Shown: positions 27,163 through 35,732, counted from the first letter of the stretch. The stretch: 64,000 nucleotides of DNA from Alphaproteobacteria bacterium (GCA_021776235.1 JAJFGG010000161.1:124001-188000), one strand, 5' to 3'. A program made the numbers and translations. Notes: generated from the letters alone by a model not told the origin.

Positions 27163-28386
27163 ATGGCGGCGAAGAAGCAAATACAGACCGACGTATTGAT
27201 CGTTGGCGGCGGGATGATTGGTTTGACTCAGGCCCTGGCCCTGGCCAGCGCTGGCCTGCGCGCGGTCGTCGTGGAGCGGCAACAGCCCGACGCCATGACG
27301 GCCATGGACTATGATGGCAGGGTATCCACCCTGTCCTATGGCTCCGCCGCGTTGTTCGAACAGATCGGTGTCTGGCAGGGGATGGCGGACCATGCCGCGC
27401 CGATCGAGGAAATTCGCGTGGCTGACAACGGTGCGCCCCTGTTCCTGCATTTCGATCACCGTGAGGTCGGCGACCGGCCCTTTGGTTTCACGGTGGAAAA
27501 CAGATACATCCGTCTGGCCTTGCATAATGCCCTGGTAAAGGCCGAGCCAGCCGATCTGATCGCGCCCGGGGAACTGACCAGTTTGGAACGCGACCAGGCC
27601 GGCGTGCGCGGCGTTCTGGCTGATGGCCGGACGATCACCGCCGCGCTTGCCAACGGGGCCGAAGGCCGCCACTCGCCCCTGCGCCAGGCGGCCGGTATTC
27701 GCTGTCTGTCCTGGCAATACGATCAGACCGCCATTGTCACGACTGTGCGCCACGAAGGCGGCCATGGCGGCATCGCCTCGGAATTATTTCTGCCGGCCGG
27801 GCCCTTTGCCCTGTTGCCCATGCGCGGTAACCGCTCCGCCTTGATCTGGACCGAACGGGCGCGCGACGTACCCGCCCTGCTGGCCCTGGACGAGGACGCC
27901 TTCAATGCCGAGATCATGGATCGGGCCGGCGGCCATTGGGGCCGGATCGAATGCGATGCGCCGCGTTGGAGCTATCCCCTGGGGCTGCAGAACGCCGAAC
28001 GCTATATAGATACCCGTCTGGCTCTCATCGGTGACGCGGCCCATGGCATGCATCCCGTGGCCGGGCAGGGCCTGAACCTTGGCATCCGCGATGTTGCCGC
28101 CTTGGCCGAGGTATTGACCGACAGCGCCCGCCTTGGTCTGGATCTGGGCGGGGGCGAGGCATTGCGCCGTTATCAGCAGTGGCGCCGCTTTGATGCTCTG
28201 ACCATGTTGATGATGACCGATGGTCTGGTGCGGCTGTTCTCCAACGATATCACGCCCTTGCGTCTGGCCCGGGTTCTCGGCCTGGGCCTGGTCAATAGGA
28301 TTGGCCCCGCCAAACGTTTCTTCGAACGCCATGCCGCTGCCATGACCGGCGACCTGCCAAAGCTGATCCGCGGCGAGGCGTTATAG
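27163..28386 (+). CDS. FAD-dependent monooxygenase, UbiH/UbiF/COQ6 family
   Basis: A 407-aa class A flavoprotein monooxygenase. The FAD-binding GxGxxG is VLIVGGGMIGLTQALALASAGL, the DG-type motif is replaced by NGAEGRHSPLRQAAG, and the GD motif is LIGDAAHGMHPVAGQGLNLGIRDVAALAEVL, which is typical of ubiquinone ring hydroxylases. I start at ATG 27163 (MAAKKQIQTDVLIVGG). The track begins upstream inside the divergent amidase gene. The role is probably ring hydroxylation in ubiquinone synthesis; which position cannot be told. The C-terminal LVNRIGPAKRFFERHAAAMTGDLPKL matches the family. Confidence 0.9.
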   Translation: MAAKKQIQTDVLIVGGGMIGLTQALALASAGLRAVVVERQQPDAMTAMDYDGRVSTLSYGSAALFEQIGVWQGMADHAAPIEEIRVADNGAPLFLHFDHREVGDRPFGFTVENRYIRLALHNALVKAEPADLIAPGELTSLERDQAGVRGVLADGRTITAALANGAEGRHSPLRQAAGIRCLSWQYDQTAIVTTVRHEGGHGGIASELFLPAGPFALLPMRGNRSALIWTERARDVPALLALDEDAFNAEIMDRAGGHWGRIECDAPRWSYPLGLQNAERYIDTRLALIGDAAHGMHPVAGQGLNLGIRDVAALAEVLTDSARLGLDLGGGEALRRYQQWRRFDALTMLMMTDGLVRLFSNDITPLRLARVLGLGLVNRIGPAKRFFERHAAAMTGDLPKLIRGEAL

Positions 28387-28407
28387 CCCCGATATGCTCT
28401 AAGCGGA

Positions 28408-29211
28408 TCAGATTTCCAGTTCGACGATGACCGGTGCGTGGTCCGAGGCGGGACTAAAGCCCCTGGCGGATTTCAATATCTCGACGCCGGACAGGCCGGG
28501 CGCCAGGGCCGGCGTGACCCAGACATGATCCAGGCGGCGGCCCTTGTCGGCCTTCTCCCAGTTGGGTGATCGGTAGCTCCACCAGGAGTAGATATTTTCG
28601 TCTTCGGGAATGAAGTGACGTACGGCATCCACCCAATCGTGGGAGGCATACCAAGCGGCCATGTGTTCGACTTCGACAGGCGTGTGACTGACCACGCGCA
28701 ACAACTGTTTGTGGCTCCAGACATCCGATTCCAAAGGCGCGACATTCAGGTCGCCGACCAGAACGAAGCGGTTCTTCTTGCGCTTGCGCCTTTTGAACCA
28801 GGCCGTCACTTCAGTCATAAAGTCCAGTTTGTGGCGGAATTTTTCATTTTTTTCGACATCCGGTTTATCGCCCCCCGCCGGGACATAAAAATTATGCAGT
28901 TCCACACCGCCGGGCAGGGTGCAATAGACATGCCGGGCCTGTTCCACGCCGCACCAGTCTTTCCGCCTGACCTTTTCCAGGGGCAGCGCCGCCTTGGCGA
29001 ATATGGCCACGCCGTGATAGGCCTTTTGCCCGTGCAGGGCCTGATGCACGTAGCCGTGCGCCGTGAACAGGTCCAGGGGGAAGATGTCATTGGTTACCTT
29101 GATTTCCTGCAGGCACAGCACATCAGGTTGCCGCGCGGCCAGGAACTGCTCGATAGTGGACAAATGGGCCCGGACGGAATTCACATTCCAGGTCGCGATG
29201 GAGATTTTCAC
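28408..29211 (-). CDS. xthA: Exodeoxyribonuclease III
   Basis: A 267-aa apurinic/apyrimidinic endonuclease and 3'-5' exonuclease of the EEP fold. Motifs are TWNVNSVRAH, LCLQEIKVTND with the metal-binding Glu, GDLNVAPLESDVW, and the C-terminal GRRLDHVWV and ASDHAPVIVELEI. The start codon is GTG. It is the last gene in the run that begins with the ferredoxin reductase (23-bp gap to the FAH gene), so it may be read through from the aromatic operon, although it is a housekeeping repair gene and could have its own promoter. Confidence 0.95.
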   Translation of the reverse strand: MKISIATWNVNSVRAHLSTIEQFLAARQPDVLCLQEIKVTNDIFPLDLFTAHGYVHQALHGQKAYHGVAIFAKAALPLEKVRRKDWCGVEQARHVYCTLPGGVELHNFYVPAGGDKPDVEKNEKFRHKLDFMTEVTAWFKRRKRKKNRFVLVGDLNVAPLESDVWSHKQLLRVVSHTPVEVEHMAAWYASHDWVDAVRHFIPEDENIYSWWSYRSPNWEKADKGRRLDHVWVTPALAPGLSGVEILKSARGFSPASDHAPVIVELEI

Positions 29212-29234
29212 TACTGTCGTGCCTCCGATTTTAC

Positions 29235-29927
29235 TTAAGATATCGGGCGATAGCTGACGGACAGCGTGGCAATGCCTTCGACGGCGCCTTCAAGGCGGTC
29301 GCCGGGACCCACCGCGGCCACGCCTTCGGGAGTGCCGGTGAAGATCAGGTCGCCGGCTTGCAAGTGAAACAGGCCGGACAGGTACGAAATTGTCTCGGGC
29401 ACATTCCAGATCATCTGGTTGATGTTGCCGTCCTGACGGCTTTCCCCATTCACCTTCAACCAGATTCGGGCATCAGTGGGGTGGCCAATGCTGGCGGCCG
29501 TCTGCAGGGTGCCAATCGGGGCGGACTGGTCAAAGCCCTTGCCCGTATCCCAGGGCCGGCCCTTGGACTTGGCCTCGCCCTGTAGATCGCGCCGGGTCAT
29601 ATCCAGGCCAACGGTATAGCCAAAGACATGCTCCAGAGCCCGGTCTTCCGGAATATTGGCGCCACCCTTGGCCAGCGCCACCACCAGTTCGATCTCGTGA
29701 TGCAGATCCGCCGTGGCGGGCGGATAGGGCAGGGCGCTGCCATCCATGGTCACGGCATCGGCCGGCTTCATGAAGAAGAACGGCGGCTCGCGGTCGGGGT
29801 CGTGACCCATTTCTCGGGCATGGGCGGCATAGTTGCGGCCCACACAATAGATACGGCGAACGGGAAAGGGATCGCCATCCTGGACCGGAACGCTGGGCTG
29901 CGGGGGAGGGGCTATGGCAAAAGCCAT
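29235..29927 (-). CDS. Fumarylacetoacetate hydrolase family protein (likely fumaryl- or maleylpyruvate hydrolase)
   Basis: A 230-aa FAH-fold hydrolase that cleaves a C-C bond in a 1,3-diketo acid. Metal and active-site motifs are YCVGRNYAAHAREMG, the HHEIELVVALAKGG segment with the acidic metal ligands, and GLDMTRRDLQGEAKSKGRPW. The C-terminal DLIFTGTPEGVAAVGPGD is typical. A clear AAAGGAG site precedes the ATG. It lies in the same direction as the gentisate dioxygenase with one unknown gene between. In gentisate routes such enzymes split fumarylpyruvate to fumarate and pyruvate (NagK), or maleylpyruvate directly. No maleylpyruvate isomerase is in the window, so the direct route is possible. 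Confidence 0.88.
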   Translation of the reverse strand: MAFAIAPPPQPSVPVQDGDPFPVRRIYCVGRNYAAHAREMGHDPDREPPFFFMKPADAVTMDGSALPYPPATADLHHEIELVVALAKGGANIPEDRALEHVFGYTVGLDMTRRDLQGEAKSKGRPWDTGKGFDQSAPIGTLQTAASIGHPTDARIWLKVNGESRQDGNINQMIWNVPETISYLSGLFHLQAGDLIFTGTPEGVAAVGPGDRLEGAVEGIATLSVSYRPIS

Positions 29928-29963
29928 TTCGGGCTCCTTTTCATGATCATTGTTGGATCTAGG

Positions 29964-30563
29964 TTAGAATATGTGAAAGCTGTTGCCGACCACGCCGATG
30001 GGCCAGCGGCCGGATTCGAACAAACGGTATTTCAGGGCGAAGGCATGATGTTCGTCGTCGTCGTTTTCTGCCGCCAGCAACAGGCCCGCCTGATAGATTC
30101 CCTGGGCCGCCCCGCCGGCGGCGGCACGGATCAATTCCTCGTCCTCAATGCCGGCGGCCTCGGCCGCCAGTTCCGCCGATTCCAGCACCGCCTCGATGGC
30201 CTGGTTCTGCAGGTGCGTCAACGCCAGCATGACGGTATCCTCGTCGGCCCGCATGCAGGCTTCCGCCACCAGGGCGACGCGGGCCTGTTCTTCCGCCTCC
30301 CACCAATCGGTGTTCCATTCCGGGTTGGCGGCGGCATCCGCCGCCCCCTCCCAATCCGTGATCAGGGCGATGCGGGCCTCGGGGAAGCCGAGAGCGAGCA
30401 AATAATCTTCGGCCAAAAGTTCTTCCCGGCCATCCAATTCCAGGCCCAGACCGCCAAACCAGGGCACACCGCCCAGCATCCGGACAAATTGAGAGACGGC
30501 CATCAAACCGGGAAAATCGGCCAGTTCCGCCTCGTCAAGGAATTCAAATTCGTTCCCGGCCAT
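29964..30563 (-). CDS. Uncharacterised acidic protein in the gentisate operon
   Basis: A 199-aa soluble protein that I do not recognise. It is strongly acidic, rich in Ala, Glu and Trp, with runs such as DWEGAADAAANPEWNTDWWEAEEQ and ENDDDEHHAFALKYRLF, and appears mostly helical. It has no signal peptide, membrane segment or known catalytic motif. It begins 12 nt after the dioxygenase stop and ends 36 nt before the FAH gene, so it is in the middle of the operon. A structural or substrate-sensing role in the pathway is only a guess. It is long and well kept, so a real gene. Confidence 0.8.
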   Translation of the reverse strand: MAGNEFEFLDEAELADFPGLMAVSQFVRMLGGVPWFGGLGLELDGREELLAEDYLLALGFPEARIALITDWEGAADAAANPEWNTDWWEAEEQARVALVAEACMRADEDTVMLALTHLQNQAIEAVLESAELAAEAAGIEDEELIRAAAGGAAQGIYQAGLLLAAENDDDEHHAFALKYRLFESGRWPIGVVGNSFHIF

Positions 30564-30575
30564 GGTTGCCAGGCC

Positions 30576-31619
30576 TTAATGATTGCCGCGGTCTTGCCGC
30601 CATAGACCCAGTTTTTCCTGGATCGGGCGGTCCGAGAAACTAAACAGCACCGCGTCATTTTCCACTTCATGATGATGCCGGCACCAGCTTGGGATGACAA
30701 ATATGTCCCGCGGTCCCCATGACAGTTCCTGATCGCCGGCAAATGTTTTGCCCGTGCCTTCCACCACGCTATAGACGGTACCATCGGTGGCGCGATAGGG
30801 CGCGGTGGACATGCTGGCCGGTATCAATTGCATGAAGGTCCCCATGGTCGGCATGGCATAGTCGCCCGTGGCCGGATTGACATAGCGCATTTTTAAGCCG
30901 TGGCAGGGATCCCATTCCTCGGCCTTGCGCATCTGTTCCAAGGCTTCCCGGGTGCGCTCATAGGGATAGTTGAAAACCGGCGAGGCCGGCGAAATGCTTT
31001 CATAGCCCATGGGCAACAGGCCCATGCCATAGCGGGCCTGGGAATCGCCGGGCGGCCGCGACAGAGGCTGGCTGTCCTGGTCCAGATCCTCGGCAAAGCT
31101 GGTGTCGAAAAAATTGACGATAGGAATATCCAGGCCGTCCAGCCAGACCATGGGTTCCTCGGTTTCGTTGCCGTGATCATGCCAGGCCCAGGACGGCGTA
31201 ATGACGAAATCACCTGGCTGCATAATGGTTTTCTCGCCTTCCACTGCCGTATAGGCGCCCTGGCCCTCGACAATGAAGCGCAAGGCGGACTGACTATGGC
31301 GATGGGCGGGGGCGACTTCGCCTGGCAGGATCAATTGCAGGCCCGCGTACAGGGTATTGGTAATCTTGGATTGGCCCTGAAGATTTGGGTTTTCCAGGAT
31401 CAGGACCCGGCGCACCGCTTCCTTGGCCGTGATCAGTCCGCCGGATTCCAGGATAAAGGCGCGAATATCTTCATAGTGCCAGACCGCCGCCGCCGCCTGG
31501 GTTTTCGGCTGTGGTGTTACCAGATCAGCGAACACCTCCCACAAAGGGGTTAGATGGGCCGGGGCAATTCGGTCGTAATAGGATTGCCGGCGCTCCTTTG
31601 TCTGATCCTGACCGCTCAT
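30576..31619 (-). CDS. Gentisate 1,2-dioxygenase (bicupin)
   Basis: A 347-aa bicupin that opens the ring of gentisate between carboxyl- and hydroxyl-bearing carbons to give maleylpyruvate. The first cupin has the iron site in APAHRHSQSALRFIVEGQGAYTAVEGEK with the third His in PSWAWHDHG. The second cupin (STAPYRATDGTVYSVVEGTG) has lost the HxH, as is normal for the family. ATG 31619 is chosen over the track's 31790 because the added N-terminus is a shadow over the next gene and GAGGCAG lies upstream. Downstream are the unknown acidic protein and the FAH hydrolase. Salicylate or 1-hydroxy-2-naphthoate dioxygenase are related alternatives. Confidence 0.87.
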   Translation of the reverse strand: MSGQDQTKERRQSYYDRIAPAHLTPLWEVFADLVTPQPKTQAAAAVWHYEDIRAFILESGGLITAKEAVRRVLILENPNLQGQSKITNTLYAGLQLILPGEVAPAHRHSQSALRFIVEGQGAYTAVEGEKTIMQPGDFVITPSWAWHDHGNETEEPMVWLDGLDIPIVNFFDTSFAEDLDQDSQPLSRPPGDSQARYGMGLLPMGYESISPASPVFNYPYERTREALEQMRKAEEWDPCHGLKMRYVNPATGDYAMPTMGTFMQLIPASMSTAPYRATDGTVYSVVEGTGKTFAGDQELSWGPRDIFVIPSWCRHHHEVENDAVLFSFSDRPIQEKLGLWRQDRGNH

Positions 31620-31650
31620 GCTGCCTCTACTATCGTTCCTGGGCCCCTGT

Positions 31651-32688
31651 TCATTTTTGGGCCGCCAATTCGTGGACGGTATAGAAAGGATCGGCGTGCA
31701 AATCCTCCGGACGGCCGTCCAGGCGCTCTGCCAGGGCGCGGACCGCATCGACCATTGGCGGCGGGCCGGCGGTATAGATCTTGCAGCCATCCATGCTCGT
31801 GAAGTCCTCCCCGATGGCGTCGGCCAGCATACCCGTGCGCCGCGTGGTGGGGCCTGTCTCTTCCGACAGGACAGGAATGAAACTGAAATTTGCGTGCCTG
31901 GCCGCCAATCCTTCGAAATGATCTACCAGGTACAAGTCCCGTTCTGCCCGGACGCCGAAGTATAGCGTAATCGGCTGCGCCATGCCCTTTGCCAGAGCGG
32001 TTTCGACGATCGATTTTATGGGCGCCAGACCGGAACCGCCGGCCACCGCCAGGATCGGACCGGTGTGCAATTCGCGCAGAAAGGCCAGGCCCATGGGCCC
32101 GGACAGGGCGACGGTAGCGCCGACCTGGACATTGTTTTGCGCGAACTGACTGACCTGGCCGTCCTCTATGGCGCGGATATGAAATTCCAGGATGCCGCCA
32201 TAAGGCTCGCTGGCCATGGAAAAATCCCTGGGCGGCTGTTTGGGGAGTCTCAGGGAGGCATATTGCCCGGCTGAAAATGCCAGTGTGCCGCCGTCAGGCA
32301 CCTGCAATCGCAGGATGACAATATCGTGGGTTGCCCGCTCGACCGCAACCACCGTGCAATCCAGCATCTGCGTGGCGTGTTGAACCGTCTCCTCAAGATC
32401 CAACCAGGCCACATCGCAATCGGCCACCGGTACGGAACTACAGGCCAGAATCTGCCCCTGGGCGCGTTCGTCATCGGTCAGGGCATATTCGGAATAATCC
32501 GACATCTCCACCTCGCCGGCCAGCAAACGGGATTTGCAGGCCCCGCAATTGCCTGATTGACAGCCGAACGGATAGTCGATGCCGGCCGACAGGGCGGCTT
32601 CCAGGATCGTTTCATCGTCACCCACTTCAACGGTTTTGTCCGTGCCGCGTATCTTTACCTGGTAGCCCACTGTCTTTCCGTCCCCCAT
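31651..32688 (-). CDS. Ferredoxin reductase component of a ring oxygenase (2Fe-2S / FAD / NAD)
   Basis: A 345-aa three-domain electron-transfer protein. A plant-type 2Fe-2S domain comes first with Cys43, Cys48, Cys51 and Cys83 (GCQSGNCGACK...LACSS). The FAD domain has RDFSMASEP and the NAD domain has LAVAGGSGLAPIKSIVETAL and TAGPPPMVDA. This is the order of NagAa, NahAa and phenol hydroxylase reductases. It is the first gene of the gentisate operon, 31 nt before the dioxygenase. It would pass electrons from NAD(P)H to an oxygenase that makes gentisate, for instance from salicylate, but no terminal oxygenase gene is in the window. Its promoter region is shared with the divergent MarR gene. Confidence 0.9.
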   Translation of the reverse strand: MGDGKTVGYQVKIRGTDKTVEVGDDETILEAALSAGIDYPFGCQSGNCGACKSRLLAGEVEMSDYSEYALTDDERAQGQILACSSVPVADCDVAWLDLEETVQHATQMLDCTVVAVERATHDIVILRLQVPDGGTLAFSAGQYASLRLPKQPPRDFSMASEPYGGILEFHIRAIEDGQVSQFAQNNVQVGATVALSGPMGLAFLRELHTGPILAVAGGSGLAPIKSIVETALAKGMAQPITLYFGVRAERDLYLVDHFEGLAARHANFSFIPVLSEETGPTTRRTGMLADAIGEDFTSMDGCKIYTAGPPPMVDAVRALAERLDGRPEDLHADPFYTVHELAAQK

Positions 32689-32740
32689 AGATCACTCTAC
32701 AAAAATCAATCAAAAGCGCCTGTGTTCTATATAGTCCGAA

Positions 32741-32756
32741 TGTGCACCGGTGCACA
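32741..32756. promoter_or_regulatory. Perfect 16-bp palindrome, candidate MarR operator
   Basis: TGTGCACCGGTGCACA is identical to its reverse complement. It lies in the 113-bp gap between the divergent reductase and MarR genes, 45 bp before the MarR start and 52 bp before the reductase start. MarR proteins commonly bind such palindromes and repress both their own gene and the neighbour until an aromatic ligand binds. The sequence next to it, CTATATAG, is AT-rich and could hold a -10 element. Confidence 0.65.
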
Positions 32757-32801
32757 AATTCGCTTTCTCCTGTCGTCGAAGTGTCCTAGCCTCGCCACCC
32801 C

Positions 32802-33263
32802 ATGAGCAATGCAAAATCCAGCCCCAATCCGGCCGATGGCGCCTATGACTATGATCTGCTGCCGGCGTTGATTGGTTATAATTTGCGCCGGGCGCAGACT
32901 GCAGTGTTCCAGGATTTTTCCCACAGCCTGAAGGATTGCAATATTACGCCGGGACAGTTTGGCGTGCTAATCCTGATCCAGGCGAATTCGGGATTGAACC
33001 AGACACGTCTGGGCAATGCGTTGGGTATTGACCGCTCCACGGTGGTGGCGGTGATCGACCGCCTGGAAGAGCGCGGCCTGGTGGAGCGGGCGCCGGCGCC
33101 GAGCGACCGGCGCTCCTATGCCCTGCGGCTGTCGGATCAGGGCGGGTCGCTTTTGCGCCGTGCCCGGGCCCTGGTCGAGGAGCATGAAAGACGTATTGCC
33201 CACGACTTGAACCCGGTGGAACAAAAGCAGCTGAAAGCCCTGTTATCCCGGCTTAGCCGCTAG
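32802..33263 (+). CDS. MarR-family transcriptional regulator
   Basis: A 153-aa winged-helix regulator. The DNA-binding region is NQTRLGNALGIDRSTVVAVIDRLEERGLVERAPAPSDRRSYALRLSDQG, with the DxR wing motif intact, followed by a helical dimer region. It is transcribed divergently from the gentisate operon with a perfect palindrome between them, so it probably controls that operon in response to an aromatic acid such as gentisate or its precursor. No ribosome site is evident just before the ATG, so a leaderless or short-leader transcript is possible. Confidence 0.92.
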   Translation: MSNAKSSPNPADGAYDYDLLPALIGYNLRRAQTAVFQDFSHSLKDCNITPGQFGVLILIQANSGLNQTRLGNALGIDRSTVVAVIDRLEERGLVERAPAPSDRRSYALRLSDQGGSLLRRARALVEEHERRIAHDLNPVEQKQLKALLSRLSR

Positions 33264-33388
33264 TGTCCTGGAATTTGATGATCAGCAGCAGAAAATTTGC
33301 TTATGGGAAATAATGCCCGCGTCGAATTCGTTTTCCGTGCATCCGTAGTCCTGCCAACGGCGGCACCTTGAGCCGGCGGGACGCTTTG

Positions 33389-34297
33389 ATGGAAAAGCAC
33401 GCAACGCAGGTATCGCCCCAACTTGGCTATACCTTGCTGGTCACCACCTGGCTGTGTTGGGGCTTTAGCTATCCGGCGACCGCATTTGTGTTGCAAACCA
33501 TGGACGTCTGGAGCAGCCGGCTGCTGGTGATGACGGCCGCGGCTGTTGTGCTTCTGGTATTGGGCCGGCTGCAGGGTGCTTCGCTTTCCGTGCCGCGCAG
33601 CCATTGGCCTGACTTGATCATTGCGGCGCTTTGCAACATGGCTGTATTCCAGATCTGCATGACTTTCGGCGTGCAGTTAATGAGCCCCGGCCGCACCTCG
33701 GTAATTGTCTATACGATGCCCCTATGGGCCAGCATCTTCGCTGTTCTTATCCTCGGCGAACGACTGACCTGGCCCCGGGTCGTGGCCATGGCCCTTGGCC
33801 TCGTGGGGCTGGGGGTTCTGGTTGGGCAGGATCTGTCGCATTTGCGGAACGCACCTTTGGGGGCGGGATTGACGCTGCTTTCCGCTGTTTCCTTTGGCCT
33901 CGGCACAGTCTGGATGAAGCGGCGTCAATGGCGAAATGACCCAACGATACTCGCGGGCTGGCAACTGCTGATCGCGATCGTGCCAGTCTCCCTGATCTGG
34001 GCCTTTAGCGATGCCAGATTATCATTGCCGGCGATTACCATGGACAGTTGGCTGGCTATCGCCTATCTGATTTTTATTGCCAACGCTCTTGCCTATTTTT
34101 CCTGGTTCCGGGTGGTTGCCGCGTTTCCGGCTACAGTATCTGGTATCGGCGCCATGGCGGTCCCGGTCGTCGGCGTTCTGGGCAGTGCCTGGCTATTGGA
34201 CGAGAAAATTGGCTGGCACGAATGGATTGCCCTCGGCCTGATTATTGGTGCCCTTGCGGTCAATCTTGCCTCGTCGCTGCGAAGACGTCCGGCCTGA
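33389..34297 (+). CDS. DMT-superfamily EamA transporter
   Basis: A 302-aa inner-membrane protein with ten hydrophobic segments in two EamA repeats. Repeat one begins at YTLLVTTWLCWGFSYPATAF and repeat two at LTLLSAVSFGLGTVWMKRR. The TTG at 33368 is the track start, but ATG 33389 with GGCGGGA before it is preferred. The family exports amino acids, metabolites or drugs; the substrate is not known. It stands alone, 126 bp after the MarR gene and convergent with the acetyltransferase gene. Confidence 0.88.
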   Translation: MEKHATQVSPQLGYTLLVTTWLCWGFSYPATAFVLQTMDVWSSRLLVMTAAAVVLLVLGRLQGASLSVPRSHWPDLIIAALCNMAVFQICMTFGVQLMSPGRTSVIVYTMPLWASIFAVLILGERLTWPRVVAMALGLVGLGVLVGQDLSHLRNAPLGAGLTLLSAVSFGLGTVWMKRRQWRNDPTILAGWQLLIAIVPVSLIWAFSDARLSLPAITMDSWLAIAYLIFIANALAYFSWFRVVAAFPATVSGIGAMAVPVVGVLGSAWLLDEKIGWHEWIALGLIIGALAVNLASSLRRRPA

Positions 34298-34356
34298 TCC
34301 AAAGCGGTGCAATCCAACAAAGCGCGCTATGGGCGCTGGTTGGCTTTGGCCGTCCG

Positions 34357-34896
34357 TCAATTGGTCGTCTGCGGCGGCGCGCTGTTGCCTGGGCCCAGAT
34401 TGAGCTGCATCATAACGGAATCCAGCCAGCGCTCGGCTTTCCAGCCGATGCCTTCAAGCAGGCCGACCTGGCGAAAACCCATCTTTTCATGAAATCGGAT
34501 CGAGGCGTGGTTGCCGCTGTCGCCGATTACAGCGATCATCTGGCGATAGCCGCGGTCCGTGCATTCATCGATGACCCGCTGTAACAGCGGCCGGGCAATA
34601 CTTTTCCCCTGCTGTTCCGAGCGCAGGTAGATTGTATTCTCCACCGTGAAACGATAGGCCGGGCGCAAGCGATAGGGCCCGGCATGGGCATAACCGGCCA
34701 ACTGTCCGTCCAACATGGCAACCACGTAAGGGTATCCGCCTTCCAGAGTGTGATTGCGGCGGGCCGTCAACTCCGCCACGTCTGGCGGCGTCAGTTCCCA
34801 GGAAGCCAAACCGTGCATAACATGGTGGGCATAAATAAGCTGGATTGCCGTCATGTCCATATCGGCGACGGGGCGAATTTCCAGGCTGCCCGTCAA
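34357..34896 (-). CDS. GNAT N-acetyltransferase, phosphinothricin acetyltransferase-like
   Basis: A 179-aa acetyl-CoA transferase. It shows the Pat/YncA-like opening SLEIRPVADMDMTAIQLIYAHHVMHGLASWE, the acetyl-CoA loop region RSEQQGKSIARPLLQRVIDEC with a Q/R-x-x-G-x-x pattern, and SIRFHEKMGFRQVGLLEGIGWK. The track start at 35019 lies deep in the upstream gene. The likely start is TTG 34896, which overlaps the upstream stop as TTGA and keeps the first beta strand; no ATG or GTG fits. This couples it to the PuuD-like gene. Family substrates are methionine sulfoximine, phosphinothricin or similar amino-acid analogues. Confidence 0.84.
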   Translation of the reverse strand: MTGSLEIRPVADMDMTAIQLIYAHHVMHGLASWELTPPDVAELTARRNHTLEGGYPYVVAMLDGQLAGYAHAGPYRLRPAYRFTVENTIYLRSEQQGKSIARPLLQRVIDECTDRGYRQMIAVIGDSGNHASIRFHEKMGFRQVGLLEGIGWKAERWLDSVMMQLNLGPGNSAPPQTTN

Positions 34897-35732
34897 GCCA
34901 CCCTGCCCATGCCAGCCGCCTTCATGCGTTTTCCGGCATGGGTGGCCACCGCATCGCCAAAGGCGGAGAACAGAGCCCGGTACAGAGCATGTTCCGAAGT
35001 GCGGTATTCGGCATGCCATTGCACCCCGACGGCAAAGGTGGACGAATCGGCCACACGCACCGCCTCAATGGTGCCATCATCGGCTACCGCCTCAATCACC
35101 AAGGGCGCGGCCAGACGGTCAATGCCTTGGGCGTGCAGGGTATTGACCATCACCTGCCTGGCTCCGTTGGCCAGGTCCTGCAGAATACCACCCGGCGTCA
35201 AGGTGATGCGTTGGCGGGCCCCGAGTTGTACCGAGATGGGCTTTTCCCGCGGCCGGCGGTGATCGAAATGACCGGGCAGTTCATGCATATACTGATGCAG
35301 GCTGCCGCCCAAGGCGACGTTCATTTCCTGAATGCCGCGGCAAACGCCGAACAGGGGCACGTTGCGTTCCACACAGGCGCACACCAGTTCCAGCGCGATA
35401 CCATCGCGGCGGGCATCCAGCAATGATTGATCCCGGGCTTCGCCACCATCGTAGTAACGCGGGTTCACATTCGAGGCGCCCCCGGTCAGGATGACGCCGT
35501 CGATATTATCCAGCAAGGTGTCAAGATCCGCGCCGCTACCCAATGCCGGCAGCATCAGGGGCAGGGCATCGCAAACATCCTGCACGGCAACTACAAAACG
35601 ATCGCCGACCCGGTGGCTGGCATGGTGTTCATCATCATTGAAATTGCTCAGAATGACAACGATACCTCTGGGCGCCTCGGCACCACGGCCCGGCGAATTG
35701 CGGTTGGCGGCGCTTGTTTGTTTGTTTTTCAT
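34893..35732 (-). CDS. Gamma-glutamyl-gamma-aminobutyrate hydrolase family protein (PuuD-like)
   Basis: A 279-aa class I glutamine amidotransferase-fold hydrolase. The nucleophile Cys131 is in PLFGVCRGIQEMN, and the His/Glu partners are in GVQWHAEYRTSEHALY. The ILTGGASNVNPRYYDGG loop is typical of PuuD. The known reaction is cleavage of gamma-glutamyl-GABA in putrescine use. It may instead act on other gamma-glutamyl amides. It is upstream of and overlaps the acetyltransferase gene. No puuABC genes are in the window. It could handle gamma-glutamyl compounds made by the GmaS-like enzyme, but this is speculation. Confidence 0.88.
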   Translation of the reverse strand: MKNKQTSAANRNSPGRGAEAPRGIVVILSNFNDDEHHASHRVGDRFVVAVQDVCDALPLMLPALGSGADLDTLLDNIDGVILTGGASNVNPRYYDGGEARDQSLLDARRDGIALELVCACVERNVPLFGVCRGIQEMNVALGGSLHQYMHELPGHFDHRRPREKPISVQLGARQRITLTPGGILQDLANGARQVMVNTLHAQGIDRLAAPLVIEAVADDGTIEAVRVADSSTFAVGVQWHAEYRTSEHALYRALFSAFGDAVATHAGKRMKAAGMGRVA

